A DNA stretch of 64,000 nucleotides from Prevotella falsenii DSM 22864 = JCM 15124. Its GTDB lineage: Bacteria; Bacteroidota; Bacteroidia; Bacteroidales; Bacteroidaceae. This document shows positions 1-7,994 of the stretch, piece after piece. The notes below the pieces were generated by a model. That model was not told where the DNA came from and made no database searches. It worked only from the letters and a program-made list of their open reading frames with translations. Position numbers and translations under genes: made by a program. The stretch is from contig NZ_BAJY01000007.1 in NCBI RefSeq assembly GCF_000613945.1, forward strand, positions 1 to 64,000. Direction: 5' to 3'. Within the stretch, counting starts at the first letter, position 1. Each line of letters opens with the position of its first letter.

Positions 1-128
1 GCTATAAAGTTACAAAAAACTAACGAGATTACCAACTTTTAAAAGGACTTTCTTATCCCGAACTCGCGTATTATTGATGTCAGTGCATTATTTTATGAAA
101 GTTCTATAAAATTTACCTTATAAATTGC

Positions 129-136
129 TATCTTTG
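129..136 (+). promoter_or_regulatory. Bacteroidota -7 promoter box
   Basis: TATCTTTG, a perfect match to the TAnnTTTG -7 consensus, lies 23 bases before the ATG at 160. The remaining 1-128 is AT-rich and holds nothing else recognisable. Confidence 0.6.
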
Positions 137-159
137 CAGAAATTAAATATTTAATAATA

Positions 160-1446
160 ATGGAATATGCTGTTTTAGAAAGAAACTACAACGAAATAAT
201 ATCTTATATAGGAAAATATGAGAATAATGTTTCCCAAACTAATGCGAAAGAAGTTATTGTCTCATTCAAAGAAGAATGGGTAAATTCTATTGATTATATG
301 TTTCGTGGTAAAGATATTGGGGAAAAGTATGGAGAGGCTTTGATTGTGTATTCTGCTGGAGTTTTTGAATTAGAAACTCTTTCAACAGTCGAAGTTGAGT
401 TGCTATCTGAAAGGATTAAATTCTTTGACGAAAACGAGTCTGTAAAATACAAGTTAGGGATCAAGACCACACTATTTATAAATGTTGCTCTATCCTGGCA
501 TAGATTAGGAGACAAGTATAAGAAAAATATAATAGATTCCATAAAAAAGTATATTTACTATTCGATATGTATTTCTTATAATACAAGTTATAGCCCAAGC
601 GCATATAAGTTTAGGACATGCAACAAATACTTATATCAATCATTAATTAACGAAAGTATAGGGCTGACATCTCCAGGATATTTTAACGATCCGTTTGATA
701 GCCCTATTCTTGAGCTATTGAATAATGATGAAGATTTTTCTCAATATATTCGCCAAGCTTATAATGAAGGTCTGAAAGTTTCTTGTTTTTCATCAAATAT
801 AAAACTACCAAGAGAAGAAACACACACACACCAAGTTATAAATAACGAAGAAAAGCTAAAGGGAGCTCTTCCTGAATACTTGAATGAGCTGATGTGGGCA
901 CATTATGCAGACTCTCACAAAGGGGTATGTATCAAATATCACTTCCCTAATTCATTCACAAAATTTGTCGACAATAATGATGGAGTTACTTGTTTTTTTA
1001 ATGATGTAACTTATTCTGATAGTGATATCAGTCAATATTCTAACAAAGATAGTATCAATATGAAGGATGCTTTTTTTCTTAAAGGAAAACAGTGGGAATA
1101 CGAAAACGAATTAAGGCTCTTATACTTCGATGTTAATGGGAGAGAGGGATATAAAGTCATAAAAGCTGAGAATTGTATTGAAGCTGTATATTTTGGGTTA
1201 AGATGTTCTGAAGAAGATAAGACTACTATTATGAACATCTTAAAGGACAAAAAGCTTATTACAATAGATCTTCGGGAAAAGCAAATAGAAAGTCCAATTA
1301 AATTTTATCAAATGGAGGTAGACAAAGAACATTTTGGACAAGTGAAGGCTATTGATATTAGCCCTAAAACAATATGTTCTACAAAGAAAACGAAATTATG
1401 TTGCAAGCTGCTGAAGCTAATAAAGACTATAACTTATGCGCATTAG
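160..1446 (+). CDS. DUF2971 family protein, C-terminus uncertain
   Basis: A 428-residue protein whose second half has the DUF2971 signature: a MWAHYADSHKGVCIKY block near residues 247-262 and a later KGKQWEYENELR block near 309-320. DUF2971 proteins are cytoplasmic, of unknown biochemical role, and common in mobile and defence-associated DNA. The first 150 residues match nothing I know. AT content is well above that of the downstream chromosome, in keeping with transfer. The C-terminus is doubtful: one added A in the A-run at 1366-1369 would switch to a frame that stays open to 1481 and encodes a plausible helical tail (KENEIMLQAAEANKDYN). The present stop overlaps the convergent PcfJ-like fragment by four bases. 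Confidence 0.75.
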   Translation: MEYAVLERNYNEIISYIGKYENNVSQTNAKEVIVSFKEEWVNSIDYMFRGKDIGEKYGEALIVYSAGVFELETLSTVEVELLSERIKFFDENESVKYKLGIKTTLFINVALSWHRLGDKYKKNIIDSIKKYIYYSICISYNTSYSPSAYKFRTCNKYLYQSLINESIGLTSPGYFNDPFDSPILELLNNDEDFSQYIRQAYNEGLKVSCFSSNIKLPREETHTHQVINNEEKLKGALPEYLNELMWAHYADSHKGVCIKYHFPNSFTKFVDNNDGVTCFFNDVTYSDSDISQYSNKDSINMKDAFFLKGKQWEYENELRLLYFDVNGREGYKVIKAENCIEAVYFGLRCSEEDKTTIMNILKDKKLITIDLREKQIESPIKFYQMEVDKEHFGQVKAIDISPKTICSTKKTKLCCKLLKLIKTITYAH

Positions 1447-1886
1447 GGAAGAGGCACGATGCCATAGAAATTATTCTTTAAACCATTTCTGCGAAGTATG
1501 TCTGTAACCTTGAACTTCGGATATATCGGTGAGTAGGCAATATGCTGATAGGCTTCATTATCGTTGCGTATTGCCATAGGACTATAATAGGAAAAGGTAT
1601 CAACATAGTGTCCCAATACCCTCTGTATGCCAACCACAACTTTTCGTCCCTGCATATTCCACCAATATTGCCCAATCTCTATTATGGAAGTCTGGGCTTT
1701 GTAACCTTTCTCCATACCCACAATAAGTAGGAACATACGTAATACTTGAAACTCTCCACAAGTGGTAAGTAGGGTGAATCCGTCTTCTTCATTTCGCATA
1801 TTGTGGAGCATTGGAAAGGAAGCGAAAGTGCAACGCCCATAGTGGGAAATAGAAAAGGTGGCTATCTCGAAATGCGAGATAACCAC
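1443..1886 (-). pseudogene. PcfJ-like protein fragment
   Basis: About 147 residues resembling the N-terminal-to-middle part of PcfJ-like proteins of Bacteroidota conjugative elements: a GEFQVLRMFLL stretch, then a WW core and a PIYPKFKVTDILRRNGLKNN segment that in full-length relatives leads into the main domain. Here the frame stops immediately after that segment, so most of the normal protein of over 400 residues is missing. It lies in the same direction as the DUF1896 and integrase genes, which fits decay of one element. The function of PcfJ-like proteins is not established. The assignment rests on pattern resemblance only. Confidence 0.45.
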
Positions 1887-1887
1887 C
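1857..1887. terminator. Hairpin at the 5' end of the PcfJ-like fragment
   Basis: GGTGGCTATCTCG and CGAGATAACCACC form a 13-bp stem with one mismatch around a 5-base loop. It overlaps the first codons of the minus-strand fragment, so it could be a terminator for the membrane-protein gene upstream, which would make the fragment's start artificial. Confidence 0.45.
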
Positions 1888-1926
1888 CGATGAAATATAA
1901 ATGAAAGGTTTACAAAACCGTGCTTC

Positions 1927-2274
1927 TCAAAGCACGCAAAGCAGGATGGCGCAGAGTATCGCCAGCCAGAAAAGAAAACTCAGAAGCGCAAATGTCACTT
2001 TCAGGATTACCCGGACTATAAAGCGCAGTATCAGAAAACCTGCAATGACTGACACGGCGGTAACGACCTGTGGCGTTACTATCTTCGAGATAAGCCAAAT
2101 GGCACCGATAACGACGCAAAGCAGGATGGCCAGTTCGATGAAGCGTGTCCAACCGAAGCGGCGGACTTGCTTGGGAGAAGTCAGCTGATGCTTGATATTA
2201 TCGGTTTTGTTCGATGCGTCTGCCTTGATGAAAGCAGGTGTGTGAATGTCTTGATTCATGATGATTGTATTCAT
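1927..2274 (-). CDS. Small membrane protein of the integrated element
   Basis: A 115-residue protein with a polar N-terminus (about 1-44) followed by three hydrophobic segments near 46-66, 70-90 and 94-115 that can each span the membrane. An in-frame ATG at 2259 would shorten it by five residues. No family recognised. It lies 140 bases downstream of the DUF1896 gene on the same strand and is probably co-transcribed with it as cargo or accessory gene of the element. No catalytic motif is visible. Confidence 0.6.
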   Translation of the reverse strand: MNTIIMNQDIHTPAFIKADASNKTDNIKHQLTSPKQVRRFGWTRFIELAILLCVVIGAIWLISKIVTPQVVTAVSVIAGFLILRFIVRVILKVTFALLSFLFWLAILCAILLCVL

Positions 2275-2414
2275 AATCGGAGCTTTTTATAGTTTCAAGA
2301 GCGATAACAAGATGCTCTAACGACCCAAAGACAAGTGTTTGCAAAACTCTTGGCGTGTGGAGTGGAGTGTTTATCTTGGCTCTTGACACTACAAAAGCTC
2401 CCGATGGTACTACA

Positions 2415-2882
2415 TCAAGTCATGTTCTCACCGCCTATCGTTGGCAGACCATTGACCTCTATAAGCAGAACGATTGCACCTGTCAGTTCGGTGTAGAGTT
2501 TCTCATACTCAGGACTTGCGGCGAAATCGTCCGTGAGTTCGTACTTGTCGAAAATGCTTTGCACAGCCTTGTTATCCAGAAGTATCGGGGAAAGTCTTTC
2601 GGGAAGTGGGGAGGGTAGCTCTTTCTCAAACTCATTCTCCAAGATAGATACAAGCGTGTCGTATTTTGAGAAGTGCAGTCCTCGATACAACACTTCGCTT
2701 GCCATTGTCTCCGCTTCGGGATGCGAAAAACCTTGTGCCACGGCATCGCAGTAGGTGCTAAGTGCTTCGTCGGCTCTTGCCGTTATGAATGGTTTGTCAC
2801 TCAGCATTTCGGGGAAATGCTCACCGAGATAGTTCTCCAACTTCAGACGGAAGTAGGACAGTTCTTTCTTTGTCGTTTCCAT
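2415..2882 (-). CDS. DUF1896 family protein
   Basis: A 155-residue acidic cytoplasmic protein. The N-terminal KKELSYFRLKLENYLGEHFP, the FITARADEALSTYCDAV block and GLHFSKYDTLVSILENEF are hallmarks of DUF1896, a family of unknown function that recurs beside integrase and DNA-processing genes in Bacteroidota conjugative transposons. The length is normal for the family. It lies 35 bp downstream of the tyrosine recombinase on the same strand, so the two are probably one transcript. This gene is the clearest sign that 1.4-4.5 kb derives from a conjugative-type element. Confidence 0.85.
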   Translation of the reverse strand: METTKKELSYFRLKLENYLGEHFPEMLSDKPFITARADEALSTYCDAVAQGFSHPEAETMASEVLYRGLHFSKYDTLVSILENEFEKELPSPLPERLSPILLDNKAVQSIFDKYELTDDFAASPEYEKLYTELTGAIVLLIEVNGLPTIGGENMT

Positions 2883-2917
2883 AATTCATTTTATTTTTAG
2901 GGTTATACATTATTATA

Positions 2918-4144
2918 TTATCGGATTCCCATTGCCTTGTTGAACTTACCGAGTTTGTCGGCAAGCTGTTCCATGTCATGCTCAATCTTCTTGTTGGTTA
3001 TGCGGGCATAGATTTGGGTGGTTTTAATATTCGTATGCCCCAACATCTTCGACACACTCTCCATTGGAACGCCCTTACTCAGCGACATAGTGGCAAAAGT
3101 ATGCCTTGCAAGATGGAAGGTCAGGTTCTTCTTGACACCGCAAAGGTCGGCTATTTCTTTCAAATACGCATTAGTCTTCTGATTGGTCAGTATGGGGAAT
3201 AGTTTGCCGTCCCGATAGGTCTTTCCACTATACTTTGCAATGATGCGCTTCGGAATATCGAGAAGTAGGACATTTGCTTCCACGCTTGTTTTCTGTCTTT
3301 TGGTCATAATCCACTGCTTGTCATCGAGTGTAACGATGTTGTCCGGCGTGAGATTGGATACGTCGATATATGCCAGCCCTGTAAAGCAGGAGAAGATGAA
3401 AACGTCCCTTACCAGTTCCAAACGCCGGATGCCGAAATCCTTGTTGGCTATCTTCATGATTTCCTCGTCCGTGAGGAAACCACGGTTTACCGGCTCCAAA
3501 TGGAAGCGGTGATTGAGGAAGGGGTCGTGATGCAAGGCACCCATTTTTTGCCCTAAGATGACAATGGTCTTAAAAGTCTTCATCGTTTTAGTTGCCGTAT
3601 TGGCATTCTGTCCAACCTCAGTACGAAGATAAATATCAAATTCTCGGATAACTGTATAAGTCAGCTCTGACAGTTTGATGTCTGCTCTTCTATAGTTGTT
3701 TTGCAGGAACTCCAAAAAGTGCCGCCTGCAAACATTGTATTTTTGCAACGTGGCAGCACTTACAGAAATGCCGACTTGTTGGGCAATATCCGCATTGTGT
3801 TTATCGAAAAGTTGCGACAGGGTGTCTATATCCTCTTTTTTACCTAAGAACTCTGCCTTGATGCGTTCCAAGCACAAATCGGAGCTATCTTCCAACTTAC
3901 GATAGATGTTTTGCAAGCCATTACGAATGTTGTCCAACTCAAGATTGGTACTCAGAACGTCGGTTGTACGACCTTTGAGTTTCTCATTCTCTTTGTCCCA
4001 TAGGGATTGCACTACGGCAATTCCCGTGGAACCAAGTGAAAGGCGTTCGTTGTTGAGATAGATTCTCAACATCACCGGTGTCTTTCCCTCCTTGTTTACA
4101 TAGTTGCTTCTAAGATAGAAGACTGTTCTGAAAATTGACTTCAT
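2918..4144 (-). CDS. Tyrosine recombinase (integrase) of a Bacteroidota element
   Basis: A 408-residue site-specific recombinase. The start is placed at 4144 (MKSIFRTVFYLRSNYV) because this is the usual N-terminus of the family and gives the normal length; the frame stays open upstream, but that stretch is repeat DNA. Order: arm-binding domain about 1-95, SAM-like core-binding domain about 105-205, catalytic domain about 220-395. Visible catalytic residues are K285, H344 and R347 (HLARH), H370 (GHTN) and the nucleophile Y379 (QIYAR). At the usual first-Arg site (TGLR) the sequence reads TGLAYID, the substitution also typical of IntDOT-like enzymes. Its position just inside tRNA-Ser suggests the tRNA 3' end is the attachment site. 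Confidence 0.92.
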   Translation of the reverse strand: MKSIFRTVFYLRSNYVNKEGKTPVMLRIYLNNERLSLGSTGIAVVQSLWDKENEKLKGRTTDVLSTNLELDNIRNGLQNIYRKLEDSSDLCLERIKAEFLGKKEDIDTLSQLFDKHNADIAQQVGISVSAATLQKYNVCRRHFLEFLQNNYRRADIKLSELTYTVIREFDIYLRTEVGQNANTATKTMKTFKTIVILGQKMGALHHDPFLNHRFHLEPVNRGFLTDEEIMKIANKDFGIRRLELVRDVFIFSCFTGLAYIDVSNLTPDNIVTLDDKQWIMTKRQKTSVEANVLLLDIPKRIIAKYSGKTYRDGKLFPILTNQKTNAYLKEIADLCGVKKNLTFHLARHTFATMSLSKGVPMESVSKMLGHTNIKTTQIYARITNKKIEHDMEQLADKLGKFNKAMGIR

Positions 4145-4161
4145 ACTTTGCTTGTTTTTAA

Positions 4162-4364
4162 TTGTAGCCAAGAACAGAGAAATTGTAGCCGGACAGATGG
4201 CTGATTGTAGCCAAAAGTCCATTGTTTCAATCTCTGTAGCCCGGCTACAAAGTTCTACATAATTGTTTGAATAACAGCAAAATACAAGTACTCTAAACGA
4301 ACTCTCTACGAACTCTTGGCTACAATTTTTGGGAGGCTCAAAAAAATGTAGCCGGATTGTAGCC
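4162..4364. repeat. Cluster of eight TGTAGCC octamers upstream of the integrase
   Basis: Direct copies of NTGTAGCC begin at 4162, 4183, 4205, 4234, 4346 and 4357; inverted copies (GGCTACAA) at 4243 and 4318. Spacings of 21-22 bp and 11 bp are near whole helical turns. They sit between the integrase start and tRNA-Ser, where arm-type integrase sites of an attachment region would be expected. That role is inferred. Confidence 0.7.
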
Positions 4365-4513
4365 ACAGGAGAGTATTTTGGGTGTTCATACGACCTTTTT
4401 ACGTACTCTGAAAGCTTGAATGAGTATAAAATAAAAGTGTCGTAACTCTTTGAAATTACGACACTTACAGATTTTTGAAGTTTTTGTTTACTCATTTTAC
4501 AGAGTACTTCACG

Positions 4514-4598
4514 CGGAGAGAGAGGGATTCGAACCCCCGGTGCCTCTCAGCACGGCGGTTTTCAAGACCGCTGTAATCGACCACTCTACCATCTCTCC
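4514..4598 (-). tRNA. tRNA-Ser (anticodon UGA)
   Basis: The minus strand folds as a type II tRNA. The acceptor stem is GGAGAGA (4592-4598) with TCTCTCC (4515-4521); the anticodon loop is CTTGAAA with UGA; there is a long variable arm and a T-arm GGTTCGAATCC. The discriminator is G and CCA is not encoded. It is 85 nt long. Its 3' end faces the integrase, making it the likely integration target. Confidence 0.93.
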
Positions 4599-4749
4599 AA
4601 TGGTGATTACCATTTTGCTTTTGTGAACAAGTGGTTGTTCCTTCAAAGCGAGTGCAAAGTTAAGAAGTTTTTCTGAAACACAAGCAAAAGATGCAAGATA
4701 TTTTACGAAGTAAACCTTTTTTAACTATTTGAATGGGGCTGCGCTGCGT

Positions 4750-4861
4750 AATCTCCAGACCTTTGCGCTACTTCTTTCAGGCTTTTGTGCTGCGACTTTC
4801 AGACTTTTACATTGCCACTTTCAGACCTTTACATTGCCACTTTCAGACCTTTGCATTGCTA
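4750..4861. repeat. 22-bp tandem repeat, about five units
   Basis: Units at 4796-4817, 4818-4839 and 4840-4861 are nearly identical (core CTTTCAGACCTTTACATTGC); two more degenerate units precede them from about 4750. The array lies in the 570-bp gap between tRNA-Ser and the flavin-reductase-like gene. The only frame across it looks non-coding. Confidence 0.8.
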
Positions 4862-5170
4862 CTTTTCCATGAGTACGTTGCTGCTTGCGTGCTTCTACTT
4901 TATAACTTCTGTGCCTTTACACTTATAAAGAGGGATAAACCGGAATTTGCGGCGTGTGGTTATGCGAAAATTACGTACCTTTATATTATGGAAATTTGAG
5001 AACGAAGATGCTTTATCTCCTTTTGATTATAAACATATTAAATCACAATATCGGCACAATTCTTATACCGAACTCACGCATATTTATAGCTGCTAAATGA
5101 TTTTATCCGTTGAATTGCCGTTCTGCCATGAACGGATTTAGAGCTTTGCGACAGATAAGAAGCAAACGAT
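4862..5170. other. Intergenic stretch without recognised features
   Basis: AT-rich DNA between the 22-bp array and the end of the flavin-reductase-like gene. No convincing gene, hairpin or promoter seen. Confidence 0.5.
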
Positions 5171-5812
5171 TTATTTGTATTTATTGCCGCTTTCCCAAGC
5201 CTTACCCACGCTACTGCCAACAGAACGATAGGCTAAAGAGATGGGGTCGAACACGATAGGCTTCACTTTTTCCATGTCTATGTGTCCTTCAGCGTCCAAT
5301 ACGCTCTTGTCGGCAGTGGTATTGACAACCTCGCCAACGAGTATGCCATTCTCGAAACTTACCAATCGGCACTCTAAAGTAACAGGATACTGGTCGATAA
5401 CAGGAGCATCAATCTTGCCGGCACGGTGGGTTGTGAAACCAACACGGGCAACCTTGTCGGCTACGTCATTGCCCGACACAGCACCTAAGTAGTCGCTTTC
5501 TGCCATTGTTGCTTCTGTAGCGAAGCTGATAGTGAACACTTTCTTCAATCGGATATTGTCGGTTGTCTTGTGTTTGCTCAATCGAATAGTTATCTGATTG
5601 TCTTCAATCTGTCCTCCCCACGCTGCCATCATCACGTTGGGAATACCCTTTGCGTCGTAAGTACCAATCATAATGCAAGGCTCGGGAAGCACAAAAGCCA
5701 TGTCGCCAAGGCTTACTCTGTTGTTTTTCGATGTCTTTTCCTGCGCCTGAACCATTCCCACAAAGAGAACCATCAAGGCAAATAAAATAATTTTTCTCAT
5801 TGTCTTATACAT
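5171..5812 (-). CDS. Exported flavin-reductase-like (FMN-binding split-barrel) protein
   Basis: A 213-residue protein (209 if it starts at the second Met, 5800). It begins with a clear signal peptide (MRKIILFALMVLFVGMVQAQ) and continues as a flavin-reductase-like split barrel: PEPCIMIGTYDAKGIPNVM, AAWGGQIEDNQITI and FTISFATEA correspond to the strands that hold FMN in this family. Family members reduce flavins or are FMN-binding proteins of unclear substrate. The signal peptide is unusual and implies a periplasmic or envelope location. It is divergent from the thioredoxin/MarR pair across a 458-bp spacer that contains promoters for both sides, suggesting a shared redox theme. The true electron donor cannot be read from the sequence. 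Confidence 0.8.
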   Translation of the reverse strand: MYKTMRKIILFALMVLFVGMVQAQEKTSKNNRVSLGDMAFVLPEPCIMIGTYDAKGIPNVMMAAWGGQIEDNQITIRLSKHKTTDNIRLKKVFTISFATEATMAESDYLGAVSGNDVADKVARVGFTTHRAGKIDAPVIDQYPVTLECRLVSFENGILVGEVVNTTADKSVLDAEGHIDMEKVKPIVFDPISLAYRSVGSSVGKAWESGNKYK

Positions 5813-5965
5813 TTATATTAATCTTTTTGTTCCTTTATTCTATTTCTTTTACGGCTTAATGTTACCCTATTCCACCATCGAATTTAATATACCGTTCTGT
5901 AAAGACAGCACCAACGAGCGTTATAAAAACTTGTTCTTTAATTGCTGAGCGCAACCCATTTTCTG

Positions 5966-5973
5966 CAAAGATA
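5966..5973 (-). promoter_or_regulatory. Probable -7 box for the flavin-reductase-like gene
   Basis: CAAAGATA on the plus strand reads TATCTTTG on the minus strand, about 150 bases upstream of the start. No clear TTTG -33 element accompanies it. Confidence 0.45.
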
Positions 5974-6083
5974 ACCATATTTTACCGAATATCTGTAGTT
6001 TTTGCATCGAAAAAGCCATGTGGCTGCCGGACTTTGCACAATTTCTGTTGCTATAAGTTAAACTAAGTTATAAGCTGATATTA

Positions 6084-6147
6084 TTTCCATTGGAAATTTG
6101 TTAATACGAAACAGACGCCTTATCTTTGCATTAGTTTCCAACGGAAA
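6084..6147 (+). promoter_or_regulatory. Promoter flanked by two palindromic operators (thioredoxin-marR)
   Basis: Two matching palindromes, TTTCCATTGGAAA (6084-6096) and TTTCCAACGGAAA (6135-6147), bracket a good promoter: TTTG at 6097-6100, a 20-bp spacer, then TATCTTTG at 6121-6128. Their centres are 51 bp apart. The arrangement fits repression by the MarR protein encoded downstream. Confidence 0.7.
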
Positions 6148-6270
6148 CATAAAGATAGACGTTAGGAAACATACTGATGACAATTAACAATAACAACAAA
6201 GAAAAAACAAAAGAAAGGAAAAAGAAACAGGAAAGAGAAACAGAAGTGAAACCAAAACATTGACAGACAA

Positions 6271-6756
6271 ATGAAAACAAGAATATTCATTGCCGTGGCA
6301 GCCGTAGCATTTACGCTCAGCAGTTGCAACACATCGGCAAAAAACAAAACAGAAAACAACAAGCAGGCGACTGCACAAACTAAAAAAGGAAACAAGATGA
6401 AGACAATAGAAATGAACGAAGCAATGTTCAAGGAAAAGGTAATGGACTACGCAACCGCAGGCGACACATGGAATTTCAAGGGCGACAAGCCTGCCATCAT
6501 CGACTTTTATGCTACGTGGTGCGGTCCGTGCAAAGCCACAGCCCCCATTCTCGAAGAGATAGCACAGGAGTACGACGGCAAGATTGACGTGTACAAGGTG
6601 GACGTAGACAAAAATCAGGAACTCTCGGCATTGTTCAACATACGTTCCATACCGTCGCTGCTGTTCGTACCGAAAGAGGGAAAACCCACCATGTCGGTAG
6701 GTGCGCACCCCAAAGCCGAACTCGAACGAATGATAAAAGAAACTCTTTTGAAATAA
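6271..6756 (+). CDS. Thioredoxin-family lipoprotein
   Basis: A 161-residue protein with a lipoprotein signal (TLSSC, lipidated Cys at 19), a charged linker to about residue 45 and a thioredoxin fold. The active site is WCGPCKA (C84 and C87), and the cis-Pro motif is RSIPSLLF. It should act as an envelope thiol-disulfide oxidoreductase, reducing or repairing exported proteins; the partner is unknown. It is the first gene of a two-gene unit with a marR-type gene 20 bp downstream, and the promoter carries twin palindromes. CGPC rather than a DsbA-type dipeptide favours a reductant role. Confidence 0.88.
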   Translation: MKTRIFIAVAAVAFTLSSCNTSAKNKTENNKQATAQTKKGNKMKTIEMNEAMFKEKVMDYATAGDTWNFKGDKPAIIDFYATWCGPCKATAPILEEIAQEYDGKIDVYKVDVDKNQELSALFNIRSIPSLLFVPKEGKPTMSVGAHPKAELERMIKETLLK

Positions 6757-6775
6757 GACCACACAACAAAAACGT

Positions 6776-7135
6776 ATGGACAACAACTGCATACACAAGA
6801 TACACAACATCTTTCGCGCAGTAGTGGAATTTGAACGGGCATTGGAAACCACATTCGGCATGAACATCAACGAGCTCATGCTGCTGTGTATGCTCGCAAA
6901 CAAGGAGAGCCTTCTCGCTGGCGAAATAGCCAACGAGATGGGGCTCACTCGTTCGAATGCATCGAAAGTAATCGCTTCGCTCGAACGAAAAGGATTTTTG
7001 GAACGCCAAACCTGCAAGCACGACAGCCGCTGCCAACGGTGCAGCATCACAGCGCAAGGAAGAGAACAGATGGAGCACGTGAACTGCCAATCGTTCCCCG
7101 CACCGCCCAACCTCGCTGCCATCATCAATCCGTAG
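6776..7135 (+). CDS. MarR-type winged-helix regulator
   Basis: A 119-residue DNA-binding protein. The helix-turn-helix and wing are visible in LLAGEIANEMGLTRSNASKV, followed by ASLERKGFLERQTCKHDSRC. The wing carries a Cys pair region (C82, C89, C92) that might sense oxidants or metals, which is inference. MarR proteins usually run to 140-150 residues; this one ends soon after a conserved-looking MEHVNCQ helix, so the C-terminal dimerisation part is short or clipped. It probably controls its own operon through the TTTCC-N3-GGAAA palindromes upstream of the thioredoxin gene. Confidence 0.78.
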   Translation: MDNNCIHKIHNIFRAVVEFERALETTFGMNINELMLLCMLANKESLLAGEIANEMGLTRSNASKVIASLERKGFLERQTCKHDSRCQRCSITAQGREQMEHVNCQSFPAPPNLAAIINP

Positions 7136-7364
7136 TGCAGGAACGCCGTGGCAAGGCTGCCGCAAAGGCTGAAGCAAGGTACTGTTTCCCTCGCTTTCGG
7201 CAATGCGGAAACATTGCAGCACTGCCTTTCCGAAGTTCCGTAACAAAAGGTTTCGCCCCCTGCCTGTAACAAGAATAAACGGTGTAAACCTTTCAAAAAA
7301 CTCCTCTACAACCCTTATAGCCTACCTGTTTTCGGGTAAGCAAGATACGCTTTTTCCATTTTTA

Positions 7365-7396
7365 TTTGGCATTTTCGGCTTTTATATGTATTTTTG
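7365..7396 (+). promoter_or_regulatory. Promoter of the Fur/PerR-type gene
   Basis: TTTG at 7365-7368, a 20-bp spacer and TATTTTTG at 7389-7396 match the Bacteroidota -33/-7 pattern. A transcript from here would leave only a short leader before the ATG at 7427. Confidence 0.65.
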
Positions 7397-7411
7397 CAAG
7401 CGAAATTTTAA

Positions 7412-7854
7412 ATGCAAACCAGTATGTATATAGACCCGGCCTACCAAAAACTACTCGATTGTGGCATACGTCCGTCATTGCAACGCATAGAAATTATGCG
7501 CTATTTGCAGACACACAAAACGCACCCCACTATCGACGACATCTTTGTAGAACTGAAAAAACGTATTCCATCTGTAAGCCGCACCACCATATATAATACC
7601 CTCAGAATGTTCTCTGAGAAGGGTGGAGCACTCATGATTACCATCGACGAGCATCGTGTTTGCTACGACGCTGCACCACACCGCACGCACACTTCTGCTG
7701 TAAAGAGTGCGGACAGGTGTTCGACTTGCCCGATATGCAGCCCCCCGCACCGCAAAGCCCATCTATCGACGGCTTCCGCGTAGACGATGCACAGCTCTAC
7801 TACAAAGGCATCTGCCCGGAATGTCTGAGAAAGAAAGCCGAAAACATTTCCTGA
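7412..7854 (+). pseudogene. Fur/PerR-family metalloregulator with one-base frameshift
   Basis: Two overlapping frames make one Fur-family protein of about 147 residues. The first gives the winged helix (GIRPSLQRIEIMRYLQTH, SVSRTTIYNTLRMFSEKG) up to DEHRVCYDA; the second gives AHFCCKECGQVFDL and GICPECLRK, the two CxxC pairs that bind structural zinc. Adding one base near 7673 joins them as CYDADTTPHAHF, the usual Fur/PerR sequence. The lone Fur homologue features and the redox neighbours suggest a PerR-like peroxide sensor, but Fur or Zur cannot be excluded. ATG at 7427 fits the promoter better than 7412. Whether the break is real or a read error needs raw data. Confidence 0.75.
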
Positions 7855-7899
7855 AATAACGGAAATACAGGCAAAAAGATTTAACTATATAAATATATA

Positions 7900-7994
7900 A
7901 ACTGCGACAAAAAAGTGAAAATATTTGTTAATCGGAGGCTTACACTCACGTTTACGCCTCGATTAACAAGTAAAACTACTTTTTTGTCGCAGTT
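7900..7994. terminator. 95-nt nested hairpin after the Fur-type gene
   Basis: Perfect 17-bp outer arms, AACTGCGACAAAAAAGT (7900-7916) and its complement (7978-7994), enclose a second inverted repeat (7925-7939 with 7956-7969, one bulge). The right arm ends in a T-rich run, so it can terminate transcription. It is longer than an ordinary terminator and could be a small palindromic element. Confidence 0.65.

Noticed and set aside
4145..4495. N-terminal extension of the integrase frame to 4495
   Set aside because: It encodes repeat DNA, and the usual family N-terminus begins at 4144 with a normal total length.
6184..7296. Long minus-strand frame opposite thioredoxin and marR
   Set aside because: Fully antisense to two clear genes, low-complexity and without motifs.
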